Of a stretch of 64,000 nucleotides of DNA, positions 16,469 to 24,348 are shown in pieces. This DNA is from Sphingomonadales bacterium (GTDB lineage: Bacteria > Pseudomonadota > Alphaproteobacteria > Sphingomonadales > Sphingomonadaceae). Numbering within the stretch: the first letter of the stretch is position 1; each line of letters begins with the position of its first letter. The stretch covers positions 1-64,000 of the forward strand of contig JAFKLT010000049.1 of the NCBI GenBank assembly GCA_017309275.1, written 5' to 3'. The position numbers were made by a program, and so were the translations under genes. A model generated the notes under the pieces. That model was not told the origin of the DNA. It did not search any database and worked only from the letters and a program-made list of their open reading frames with translations.

Positions 16469-17422
16469 ATGTCTGATAGTGATAAAGAAAATCCGTCTTC
16501 GGCGCCGCGCAAGCGTCCGTCGGGGCTGGGGCGCGGGCTGAACGCGCTGTTCGGCGACGTCGCCGTCGAGGCGCCGGTACTGGCGACTCCGGGTGCGGCG
16601 GCAAAGACATCGCCGGTATCGGGCGAAGCGGTGCAGCATGTGTCGGTGGGGTCGATTCGTCCGCTGCCGAACCAGCCGCGTCGCCATTTCGACGAAGCAG
16701 CGATCGCCGAACTGGCCGATTCGATCAGCGCGCGCGGCCTTTTGCAGCCGATCATCGTGCGCCAGGCGCCCGACGGCCAGGGATATCAGCTCGTCGCGGG
16801 CGAACGGCGCTGGCGCGCGGCGCAGCGTGCCGGCCTGCATCAGATTCCGGCGCTGGTCCGCGACCTGGACGATGCCGCGACCTATGAGATCGCGCTCGTC
16901 GAAAATATCCAGCGCCAGGATCTCAATGCGATCGAAGAAGCGGGCGCCTATCGCCGGCTGATCGACGATTTCGGACATAGCCAGGAAGAATTGGCGCGGC
17001 TGGTCGGCAAATCGCGCAGCCATGTCGCGAACCTGATGCGCCTACTCGATCTGCCGCAAGGCGTGCAGGGGCTGGTGGGCGACGGATCGCTGTCGATGGG
17101 CCATGCGCGCGCGCTGATCGGCGTCGACGGCGCCGAGGCGATCGCGCGCAAGGTCGTGAAGGAAGGGCTGTCGGTCCGCGCCGTCGAGGCGCTGGTTCGC
17201 GCCGATAAGGGCGGCGGGCGCAAGGCCGCACCTGTGGAATCGGCGGGCGGTGCCGGGCGCGATCCCGATATCATGGCGGTCGAGCGCCATCTGTCCGAAC
17301 TGCTGGGGATCGGCGTCGCGATCCAATATGCGGGTGGCGGGAAGGGCGCGCTGACGCTGAAATTCGCGTCGCTCGATCAGCTCGACATGATCTGCCAGCG
17401 GCTGAGCGGCGAAGCGATCTGA
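16469..17422 (+). CDS. parB: Chromosome partitioning protein ParB (Spo0J/Noc family)
   Basis: A 317-residue CTPase and DNA-binding protein that loads at parS and spreads. The N-terminal RPSGLGRGLNALFGD is the ParA-stimulating segment. IRPLPNQPRRHFDE, the CTP-binding boxes GERRWRAAQRAG and ENIQRQDLNAIEEA, and a helix-turn-helix around SQEELARLVGKSRSHVANLMRLLDLP follow. A C-terminal dimerisation domain completes it. It starts directly after the parA stop. The four parS sites upstream are its expected targets. A terminator follows at 17430. Confidence 0.97.
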   Translation: MSDSDKENPSSAPRKRPSGLGRGLNALFGDVAVEAPVLATPGAAAKTSPVSGEAVQHVSVGSIRPLPNQPRRHFDEAAIAELADSISARGLLQPIIVRQAPDGQGYQLVAGERRWRAAQRAGLHQIPALVRDLDDAATYEIALVENIQRQDLNAIEEAGAYRRLIDDFGHSQEELARLVGKSRSHVANLMRLLDLPQGVQGLVGDGSLSMGHARALIGVDGAEAIARKVVKEGLSVRAVEALVRADKGGGRKAAPVESAGGAGRDPDIMAVERHLSELLGIGVAIQYAGGGKGALTLKFASLDQLDMICQRLSGEAI

Positions 17423-17429
17423 CGCTTTG

Positions 17430-17452
17430 GCGGCCTGCGCGGCCGCTTTTCT
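17430..17452 (+). terminator. Rho-independent terminator after parB
   Basis: GCGGCC (17430-17435), loop TGCGC and GGCCGC (17441-17446) are followed by TTTTCTT. It lies 8 bp after the parB stop and should end the mnmE-parB transcript. Confidence 0.8.
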
Positions 17453-17749
17453 TGTTCGTGCCATGAAACAGCGGGACCCCGAGTTAAGTCTGGGGTGACC
17501 GCGAAGGGCCGCGTCCGGGATTCGTCGGGGCTCGGCGTGCGGCAAGGGGTGTGACGCTGCGCGGGCGAATCGGGCCCCTTCCGATTCGGATGCGGCGCCG
17601 CGCGCAATTATTTTTCAGGCGCCCTTAATTTGTCCCGGCGCGGGCCGTTACCCGTGCATAGGCGGTCCCCACGACTTGCCAAACTGCGGCCCAAGGCCAT
17701 GATTTCGCTCGCTTGCACCCTGCAACGCGGGCCAAATCTATATGGGCTG

Positions 17750-17757
17750 TTAACCAT
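17750..17757 (+). promoter_or_regulatory. CtrA-like motif upstream of the fimbrial subunit
   Basis: TTAACCAT, an exact match to the short CtrA-binding form described in alphaproteobacteria, lies about 100 bp upstream of the DUF4402 start. Only the sequence match supports it. Confidence 0.45.
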
Positions 17758-17802
17758 GGTTGTAGGGCAAAGCCTGAACGGGTCACCCGCTAAAGGGGTC
17801 GG

Positions 17803-17826
17803 CGAATGGGGTGGGATTTCCATTCG
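17803..17826 (+). promoter_or_regulatory. Leader hairpin before the DUF4402 gene
   Basis: CGAATGG (17803-17809) pairs perfectly with CCATTCG (17820-17826) around a 10-nt loop, ending 30 nt before the ATG. It may affect mRNA stability or translation of an abundant subunit. Confidence 0.45.
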
Positions 17827-17856
17827 AATTTCGACGACTTCAAGGGACCAAATCAT

Positions 17857-18354
17857 ATGCGCACCATTGGAATGAAGCGCGCCCTCATCGGCGCCGCGAT
17901 TGCTGCCCTCGCCATGAACGCCTCGGCGGCGCATGCGGCGTCGGCCACGGGCACGGCGAAGGCCAAGATCCTGCGCCAGATCACGCTCACGAACACCAGC
18001 GACCTGCAATATGCGACGATCATCAGCGGCGCGACCGCCTCGACCGTCACGGTGTCGACTGCCGGCGCCGCGACTTGCGGCACGGGCCTGACCTGCACCG
18101 GCACGACGACGGCGGCCAACTTCAACGTCGCCGGCACCAGCGGTGCGGTGGTCGTTGTCGGCGGCGACGCGAACGTCACGCTGAACGGATCGCTCGGCGG
18201 CACGATGGCATCGACGCTGACCTATTCGGCGACGACGGTCACGCTGGGCGCGACGGGCGGCAGCTTTCAGGTCGGCGGCACGCTGAGCGTCGGCGCCAAC
18301 CAGACGGCGGGTGACTATTCGGGAACGTTCAACGTCACCGCCAACTATCAGTAA
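17857..18354 (+). CDS. DUF4402 domain protein, probable fimbrial subunit
   Basis: A 165-residue secreted protein. A basic start (MRTIGMKRALIGAAIAALAMN) and cleavage site near AHAA-S give a Sec signal peptide. The mature part is rich in Thr, Ala and Gly, has one cysteine pair about 6 residues apart (TCGTGLTC), and ends in FNVTANYQ, a beta-strand-like C-terminus as in donor-strand subunits. The DUF4402 assignment is from overall resemblance. The downstream chaperone and usher support a surface-fibre role. The ATG at 17857 with AAGGGA upstream is preferred to the in-frame ATG at 17806, which would precede the signal peptide. Confidence 0.8.
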   Translation: MRTIGMKRALIGAAIAALAMNASAAHAASATGTAKAKILRQITLTNTSDLQYATIISGATASTVTVSTAGAATCGTGLTCTGTTTAANFNVAGTSGAVVVVGGDANVTLNGSLGGTMASTLTYSATTVTLGATGGSFQVGGTLSVGANQTAGDYSGTFNVTANYQ

Positions 18355-18410
18355 ATCCTGACTTTCACAGGTGGGGGGAGGGCGATTCTTCGGGCTCGCC
18401 GGCCAAAAAA

Positions 18411-18446
18411 GGGGTCGCCGGATACCAGCTCCGGCGGCCCTTTTTC
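18411..18446 (+). terminator. Terminator between fimbrial subunit and chaperone
   Basis: GGGTCGCCGGA pairs with TCCGGCGGCCC (one bulge) around a short loop and is followed by five T residues. It lies 57 bp after the DUF4402 stop. It would raise subunit mRNA relative to the chaperone and usher, as is common in fimbrial operons. Confidence 0.7.
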
Positions 18447-18483
18447 ATGCGCGCTTGCCGCTGCCGGGCCGCATCCCGAACGC

Positions 18484-18506
18484 ATGGTTAGCGAAATATC
18501 AACCAT
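18484..18506. promoter_or_regulatory. Pair of inverted CtrA-like half motifs before the chaperone gene
   Basis: ATGGTTAG (18484-18491, inverted CTAACCAT) and TCAACCAT (18499-18506) each differ by one base from TTAACCAT. They lie about 80 bp before the chaperone start. They are weak individually and notable only because exact or near copies precede all three promoters of this region. Confidence 0.3.
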
Positions 18507-18581
18507 GTGCGCGCAACAGGGGATCGACCAACCAACGGGAGCGGTGGGGACCGAGCCCGAACGATTGTGGGGATCGTATCG

Positions 18582-19412
18582 ATGTTGCGCTTTATGAAGG
18601 CCCTGGGCCTGTTTTCCGTGGCCGCGCTGTGTGCGGCCGCCGTTCCCGCCCGCGCGGCGGGCGACCTGCTCGTCGCGCCGACGCGCGTCATTCTCGACGG
18701 ATCGCGCGGCACCGAAGTGGTGCTCAACAATATCGGCAGCGAGCCCGCGACCTATCGCATCAGTCTGGAAATCAAGCGGATGACCGCCGAGGGCGGGCTC
18801 GACGAGATCGACGAGGCGAATGTCACGCCCGCCGAGCGCGCGGCGCTCGACATGATCGCGTTCAGCCCGCGGCGCGTCACGCTGCCGCCGAACCAGCCGC
18901 AGGTCATTCGCGTCGGCGTGCGCATTCCGGAGGGGCTCGCCCCCGGCGAATATCGCGCGCACATGCTGTTCCGTGCGGTGCCCGACGCGGCGCCGGCGGT
19001 GACGGCCGACCCGGCCAAACCGAAGAGCGAGGGCGTGTCGATCGCGCTGACGCCGATCTATGGCATCACTATCCCGATCATCGTGCGCGTGGGCGACCTG
19101 GGCGCGACCGCGACGATCGGCGACGCTCGGGTGACCGAGACGCGGGACGGGCCGGCGTTCGAATTCGACCTTGCGCGGACGGGCAATCGGTCGGTCTATG
19201 GCGATATCGAGGTGACGCGCCCGGGCGCGCCCGAGCCGCTGCTGATGGCGCGCGGCATCGCCGTCTATCCCGAGGTGGGTGCGCGCAAGGTGTCGCTGCG
19301 CATCCCGCCCGAACTGGCCGCGAAGCTGAAAGGGCCGGTGCACATCCGCTATACCGAGGACCGCGAGGTCGGCGGCGCGACGATCGACCAGACCGACCGG
19401 GTGGTGAAGTGA
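18582..19412 (+). CDS. PapD-like periplasmic fimbrial chaperone
   Basis: A 276-residue protein with a signal peptide (MLRFMKALGLFSVAALCAAAVPARAAG) and two immunoglobulin-like domains. The N-terminal domain has LLVAPTRVILDG and the G1-like strand FSPRRVTLPPNQPQVIRVGVRIP, typical of pilus chaperones. EYRAHMLFRAVP follows. It should bind DUF4402 subunits in the periplasm and deliver them to the usher by donor-strand exchange. The ATG at 18582 opens the signal peptide; the frame is open upstream but without signal-like sequence. The usher begins 32 bp downstream. Confidence 0.85.
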   Translation: MLRFMKALGLFSVAALCAAAVPARAAGDLLVAPTRVILDGSRGTEVVLNNIGSEPATYRISLEIKRMTAEGGLDEIDEANVTPAERAALDMIAFSPRRVTLPPNQPQVIRVGVRIPEGLAPGEYRAHMLFRAVPDAAPAVTADPAKPKSEGVSIALTPIYGITIPIIVRVGDLGATATIGDARVTETRDGPAFEFDLARTGNRSVYGDIEVTRPGAPEPLLMARGIAVYPEVGARKVSLRIPPELAAKLKGPVHIRYTEDREVGGATIDQTDRVVK

Positions 19413-19444
19413 CGCGATAGGCGGGCGGTAGGACGGACGGGACC

Positions 19445-22225
19445 GTGGTTCGCACGGCCCTTTCGCGATGGAAGGCGCTGGCGGCGGCCGCGCTGGCGCT
19501 GGTCGGGCTCGCCCCGTCCGGCGCTCAAGCCGTTGACAAGGTGGCGGTTTCTCTACCCTCGGACGCGTGGACCGCGAACGAGGACGACCGCTGGCTGTTC
19601 GACCTGCGGTCGGGGCAATATCGGCTGGGCGACGGCGTGCGGGGCTATCAAACGCCGCAGGGGATATGCGTCGACTTGGGCGACATGGTGCTCGCGCTCG
19701 ACCTGGCGGTACGCGTCGACAAGAAGTTGCGCCGCGCAACCGGGTGGATATTCGACGAGCGCCGAACCTTTCTGGTCGACCGCGACGCGGGCGAGGTGCG
19801 CGTCGGCAGCCAGAGCTTTCGCATCGGCGCCACCGCGATCCGCGACGTGCCCGCGGGGTGGTGCGTGGACCTCGACGCGCTCAACACATGGCTGGGCGTG
19901 CCGATCGCCGCCGACCTTTCGAATGCGGTACTGCGGATCGATGCCAAGGAAAAGCTGCCGTTCCAGCTCGCGGCCGAGCGGCGCGCGCGCGCGGCGGGGA
20001 TCCGTCCGCAGGCGTCGTTCGACCTGGCGAGCTTGCCGCAGGCGACGCGGCCGTACCAGATGTGGGCGACGCCCTCGATCGACGTCGTCGCCTCCGCGGG
20101 CGTGGTATCGGACCGGAAGAGCGGGTCGTACAGCCAGGCGCGCTACGAGATTTTCGCGGCGGGCGAGGTCGTCGGGCAAAGCTTTGACGCGCGGCTGTCG
20201 TCCGACGACAAGGGCGTGCCCGACAGTTTGCGCATGCGGCTGTATCGTACCGACCCCGAAGGGCGGCTGCTCGGCCCGCTGCGCGCGACGCATTATGCGG
20301 TGGGCGACGTCAGCCTGCTGTCGACAGGGCTGGTCGCGCAGTCGGCGCCGGGACGCGGTGCGGTGGTCACCAACCGGCCGATCGAGCGGCCCGACAGCTT
20401 CGACAAGACCAGCTTTCGCGGCGACCTGCCGACGGGGTGGGACGCCGAACTCTATCGCAACGGACAGTTGCTGGCCTTCACCGCGCCGAACAGCGATGGC
20501 CGCTACGAATTTCTGGACGTGCCGCTGCAATATGGCCCGAACCGCTTTGAAATCGTGATGTACGGGCCGCAGGGGCAGATCCGGCGCGAGATCAGGGAGC
20601 TGCAGGTCGGCGTCGATTCGATCCCGCCGCAACAGACCTGGTACTGGGCGGGTATCGCGGAGGAGGATACCGATCTGGTCGAATTCCGCCGCCGCGGCGG
20701 CGCGTTTCGGCGCGGATGGCGCGGGACGGCGGGGATCGAGCGCGGGCTGGATACGCGAACATCGGTCGCGGCCTATCTGCACAGCCTGATGATCGAGAAT
20801 ATCCGCCGCAACTATGCCGAAGTCGCGCTGCGCCGATCGATCGGACCGTCGCTGCTGGAGGTGGCGGGCAGTCAAGCCGACGATGGCGGCGGCGCGCTGC
20901 GCGCAAGCTGGCTGGCGGCCTTCGGCGAAACCTATGTGCGCGCCGACGCGATGCGCGGCTGGGGCGGATTCGTGTCGGATCTGTTCATCAACAATATGAG
21001 CGGCCTGTATTCGATCTCGCTCGACCAGTCGGTGAAGCTGGGCCAGACGGTGCTGCCGCTGCATTTCGACCTGTCGAAGATCGATCGCCGATCGGGAATC
21101 TCGAGCCTCGAGGCATCGGGCCGCGCCTCGCTGAGCTTTCGCGCGCTGACCTTTACCGGCCAGATCGACTGGGCGCGGACGAAGGTGCCGGTCGGCCCCG
21201 ATCCGCCCGACAATCTGACCGCGACGCTGCTGGCCAATGCGCGGATCGGCCGCGTGCGCCTGCGCGGCGAGGCGCGTTTCGCGCTGTCGGGCGCGAACGC
21301 CGACACGCGGATGACGGTGATCGGCGAATGGGCGGGGAAGGGCGACGCCGAATGGCGCGCCGAACTCGGTTATGACAAGGGGCTGGCGCGGGGCCGCGCC
21401 GGCCTGGGTTATACGCGCCGTTTCAACACGTTGCAGCTTAGCGGCTTTGGCGAGGTCGCGACCGACGGATCGGTCGCGGCGTCGCTGTCGCTTGCCTTCA
21501 GCTTCGGCCGGAAGCCCGCTGGCGCGTCGGGCGGCGGCGGATGGCGCATGTCGAGCGAGAAGCTGGGCGGTCGCGGCCAGGTGATGGCCGACGTTTTCAT
21601 GGACGACAATGGCGACGGCATCCGCCAGCCCGGCGAGGCGGCGATCGCCGGCGCGCCGCTGACCGCAGGCAATGCGTTCGTCGAGGCGTCGACCGACAAG
21701 GCCGGCAACGCGATGATCGACGGGCTGGAGCCCTTTCGCCCGGTGATGATCGGCATCGACGCGGGGAGCCTGCCCGACCCCTATGTCCAGCCCGCGCTGC
21801 CCGGCGTGGTCGTCACTCCGCGTCCGGGAGTCGTCACGCGCGTCGCGCTGCCGATGACGCAGGCGGGTGAGATCGAGGGCGTCGTCATGCGCGACGGCGG
21901 CAACCCGATCGAGGGGCTGAGCCTGGAGCTGGTCGACGCCGAAGGCCGCGTTCGTGCCACGACATTGACCGAGTTCGACGGATATTTCCTTTTCGAAAGC
22001 GTCGCTTACGGCCGCTATACGGTGCGAATGGCCAAGGCGTCGGCCGCCGCGCTGCGGCTTGACCCCGCGCTGGTTCTGAGCGCGGCGCCGGGGAAAGCGA
22101 CCCCGCGCATCAAGCTGGGCACGCAGAAGCTGAAGCCGCTCCAGCGCGCGGCGACGGCGACGGACGACGGCGGAGATGGCGCCAATAGCGCGCGCGGGCC
22201 GCCGACCACGGGCGGGCTTCGGTAA
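19445..22225 (+). CDS. Fimbrial usher-like outer-membrane protein with C-terminal CarbR-like domain
   Basis: A 926-residue protein starting at GTG 19445 with a signal peptide ending near GAQA. The middle 500 residues resemble outer-membrane ushers: a plug-like segment with a [15 protein letters not shown] motif, [17 protein letters not shown], then amphipathic strands. A C-terminal part contains [20 protein letters not shown], a calcium-binding-like SdrD/CarbR repeat, and a second [17 protein letters not shown] repeat. It should form the secretion pore for the DUF4402 fibre. It lacks the classical enterobacterial FimD length and arrangement, so the type is unassigned. Confidence 0.75.
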   Translation: MVRTALSRWKALAAAALALVGLAPSGAQAVDKVAVSLPSDAWTANEDDRWLFDLRSGQYRLGDGVRGYQTPQGICVDLGDMVLALDLAVRVDKKLRRATGWIFDERRTFLVDRDAGEVRVGSQSFRIGATAIRDVPAGWCVDLDALNTWLGVPIAADLSNAVLRIDAKEKLPFQLAAERRARAAGIRPQASFDLASLPQATRPYQMWATPSIDVVASAGVVSDRKSGSYSQARYEIFAAGEVVGQSFDARLSSDDKGVPDSLRMRLYRTDPEGRLLGPLRATHYAVGDVSLLSTGLVAQSAPGRGAVVTNRPIERPDSFDKTSFRGDLPTGWDAELYRNGQLLAFTAPNSDGRYEFLDVPLQYGPNRFEIVMYGPQGQIRREIRELQVGVDSIPPQQTWYWAGIAEEDTDLVEFRRRGGAFRRGWRGTAGIERGLDTRTSVAAYLHSLMIENIRRNYAEVALRRSIGPSLLEVAGSQADDGGGALRASWLAAFGETYVRADAMRGWGGFVSDLFINNMSGLYSISLDQSVKLGQTVLPLHFDLSKIDRRSGISSLEASGRASLSFRALTFTGQIDWARTKVPVGPDPPDNLTATLLANARIGRVRLRGEARFALSGANADTRMTVIGEWAGKGDAEWRAELGYDKGLARGRAGLGYTRRFNTLQLSGFGEVATDGSVAASLSLAFSFGRKPAGASGGGGWRMSSEKLGGRGQVMADVFMDDNGDGIRQPGEAAIAGAPLTAGNAFVEASTDKAGNAMIDGLEPFRPVMIGIDAGSLPDPYVQPALPGVVVTPRPGVVTRVALPMTQAGEIEGVVMRDGGNPIEGLSLELVDAEGRVRATTLTEFDGYFLFESVAYGRYTVRMAKASAAALRLDPALVLSAAPGKATPRIKLGTQKLKPLQRAATATDDGGDGANSARGPPTTGGLR

Positions 22226-22297
22226 TCGCCGAACGAGGGCGAGAGCTGCGCGCGCTGTCGGCGGAACCACCGCGGCAACGGGCAAGCGACGCCCCTC

Positions 22298-22316
22298 TTA
22301 ATCAATTCTTAGCCAT
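22298..22316 (+). promoter_or_regulatory. CtrA-like full box before the flavoprotein gene
   Basis: TTAA, seven bases, then TTAG (22298-22312) matches the TTAA-N7-TTAA CtrA box at 7 of 8 positions. The second half reads on as TTAGCCAT, one base from the short form. It lies about 60 bp before the start at 22375. Confidence 0.4.
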
Positions 22317-22374
22317 GTTTGGGCACATCGGCGGCGAGCGGAAACGCGCAGATTTTGCACGTGGGGATCAATTC

Positions 22375-23910
22375 ATGACCGACTTTCAGGGACCGACCAG
22401 CCGACCTACCAGCGCCGACGTCGCCATCATCGGCGCAGGGCCGGCAGGACTGACCGCAGCTTATCTCCTGACCAAGGAGGGGTATAAGGTCACGGTAATC
22501 GAGAAGGATCCGGTCTATGTCGGCGGCATCAGCCGCACGGTCGAGCATGAGGGCTTTCGTTTCGATATCGGCGGCCATCGCTTCTTTTCGAAGGCGCAGG
22601 AGGTCGTCGACCTGTGGAACGAGATCCTGCCCGACGATTTCATCCAGCGCCCGCGGATGAGCCGCATCTATTATGAAGGAAAATTCTATTCCTATCCGCT
22701 GCGCGCGTTCGAGGCGCTGTGGAACCTCGGCGTGGTCCGTTCGACGCTGTGCATGATCAGCTATGGGTGGGCGAAACTGTTCCCGAACCGGAATATCCGC
22801 AGCTTCGAGGATTGGACGATCAATCAGTTCGGGCGCAAACTCTATTCGATCTTCTTCAAGACCTATACCGAAAAGGTCTGGGGCATGCCGTGCGACGAAA
22901 TGTCGGCCGACTGGGCGGCGCAGCGCATCAAGGGGCTTTCGCTCTGGGGCGCGGTGCTCGACGGGCTCAAGCGCAGCCTTGGGCTCAACAAGAAGCCCAA
23001 CGATGGCATGGCAACGAAGACGCTGCTCGAAACCTTCCGCTATCCGCGGCTCGGCCCCGGCATGATGTGGGAGGCCGCGCGCGACAAGGTGCGCGCGGGC
23101 GGCAATCACGTGCTGATGGCGCACAGCTTCAAGCAGTTGACGCAGGATCAGGTCAGCGGCCGCTGGCGGCTGACCGCAACGGGAAGCGACGGCGATATCG
23201 TGATCGACGCGGCGCATGTCATCAGTTCGGCGCCGATGCGCGAGCTGGCGGTGCGCCTCCATCCGTTGCCCGCTTGCGCGCTCACCGCCGCGCCGAACCT
23301 CAAATATCGCGACTTCCTGACCGTCGCGCTCAAGATCCGGTCGGAAGATCTGTTCCCCGACAACTGGATCTATATCCACGACAGCAAGGTCCAGGTCGGC
23401 CGTGTCCAGAATTTCCGAAGCTGGTCGCCCGAGATGGTGCCCGATCCCGAGCTTGCGTGCGTCGGGCTGGAATATTTCTGTTTCGAAGGCGACGGATTGT
23501 GGGCGTCGAGCGACGCCGATCTGATCGAACTGGCGAAAAAGGAAATGGCGACCCTGGGCCTGTGCGATCCGAAGGATGTCGTCGGCGGCGCGGTCGTCCG
23601 TCAGGAAAAGGCCTATCCCGTCTATGATGATGACTATGCCGCGCATGTCGAGACGATGCGCAGCGAGTTGGAGGCCCGCTATCCGACGCTGCATATGGTC
23701 GGCCGGAATGGCATGCACCGCTATAACAATCAGGATCATGCGATGATGACCGCAATGCTGACGGTGCGTAACATCGTCGCGGGCGAAAAACTCTATGATA
23801 TCTGGGGCGTAAACGAAGACGCCGAATATCATGAAAGCGGCACCGAGGGCGAACAGGCCGCGCTGGCATCGGTTCGCGACGTGCCGACCCGCGTGTCGAA
23901 GGCGGCGTAA
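22375..23910 (+). CDS. FAD-dependent oxidoreductase, UDP-galactopyranose-mutase-like
   Basis: A 511-residue flavoprotein. The FAD dinucleotide fold [30 protein letters not shown] opens the protein, followed by [24 protein letters not shown], a pattern shared by UDP-galactopyranose mutases and related sugar or lipid-linked enzymes. [27 protein letters not shown] is typical of the large NAD(P)-binding glycan-associated subgroup. The neighbours (GtrA and a GT-C-like protein) favour a role in surface glycan synthesis. The ATG at 22375 is preferred to 22315 because the extra residues lack homology. Exact reaction unknown. Confidence 0.78.
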   Translation: MTDFQGPTSRPTSADVAIIGAGPAGLTAAYLLTKEGYKVTVIEKDPVYVGGISRTVEHEGFRFDIGGHRFFSKAQEVVDLWNEILPDDFIQRPRMSRIYYEGKFYSYPLRAFEALWNLGVVRSTLCMISYGWAKLFPNRNIRSFEDWTINQFGRKLYSIFFKTYTEKVWGMPCDEMSADWAAQRIKGLSLWGAVLDGLKRSLGLNKKPNDGMATKTLLETFRYPRLGPGMMWEAARDKVRAGGNHVLMAHSFKQLTQDQVSGRWRLTATGSDGDIVIDAAHVISSAPMRELAVRLHPLPACALTAAPNLKYRDFLTVALKIRSEDLFPDNWIYIHDSKVQVGRVQNFRSWSPEMVPDPELACVGLEYFCFEGDGLWASSDADLIELAKKEMATLGLCDPKDVVGGAVVRQEKAYPVYDDDYAAHVETMRSELEARYPTLHMVGRNGMHRYNNQDHAMMTAMLTVRNIVAGEKLYDIWGVNEDAEYHESGTEGEQAALASVRDVPTRVSKAA

Positions 23911-23917
23911 CGCCGTG

Positions 23918-24337
23918 ATGACGCATCCCGTTTCCTCGCTGTTGCCGCAGCTCATGCGCGTGACGTTCCTGCGCTATGCGGTCGCCAGCGTCGTCGCGCT
24001 GGCCGCGGACATGGGGTTGTTCATGGCCCTGCTAGCGATGAGCTGGCATCCCGCGGGCGCATCGGCGACGAGCTATGCCGCCGGTATCGGCATCCACTGG
24101 CTCATCAGCTCACGCCTCGTCTTCGTCGAGGGTGCGCGGACGATCGGGATGGTGCGCGTTCGGCAGAAGGCGCTGTTCATCGTATCGGCGCTGGTCGGGC
24201 TGGCGATCACCGTCGGCATCGTTGCCGCCGGTCAGGGCGTGGGCATCGATCCGCGCCTGTCGAAACTGGCGGCAATCGGCGCCAGCTTCATCGCGACCTA
24301 TTATCTGCGCAAGACGCTCGTCTTCGCGAATAGCTGA
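23918..24337 (+). CDS. GtrA-like family membrane protein
   Basis: A 139-residue protein with four hydrophobic helices (FLRYAVASVVALAADMGLFMALL, SYAAGIGIHWLISSRLVF, KALFIVSALVGLAITVGIVAAG, and LAAIGASFIATYYLRKTLVF). The final FIATYYLRKTLVF is the GtrA hallmark. GtrA proteins are thought to flip polyprenyl-linked glucose for decoration of surface polysaccharides. It starts 8 bp after the flavoprotein gene and precedes the GT-C-like gene by 12 bp, so the three are likely one operon. Confidence 0.85.
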   Translation: MTHPVSSLLPQLMRVTFLRYAVASVVALAADMGLFMALLAMSWHPAGASATSYAAGIGIHWLISSRLVFVEGARTIGMVRVRQKALFIVSALVGLAITVGIVAAGQGVGIDPRLSKLAAIGASFIATYYLRKTLVFANS

Positions 24338-24348
24338 ACGGAAAGCCG

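Larger units (their letters stand above)
17423..17856. other. Intergenic region between parB and the fimbrial cluster
   Basis: This 434 bp region holds no convincing gene. It contains the parB terminator (17430-17452), then about 250 bp without recognised features. The CtrA-like motif TTAACCAT follows at 17750-17757. A leader hairpin (17803-17826) and the GGGA-type ribosome-binding site of the DUF4402 gene complete it. The short ORFs in it overlap these signals and lack family resemblance. Confidence 0.6.

Noticed and set aside
17761..17856. Cyclic-di-GMP or other riboswitch before the DUF4402 gene
   Set aside because: GGGCAAAGCC occurs once, but the paired elements of a known riboswitch are absent; only a simple hairpin is supported.
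19553..22285. A 910-residue frame antisense to the usher gene
   Set aside because: No signal peptide or family match; a codon-bias shadow of the usher reading frame.
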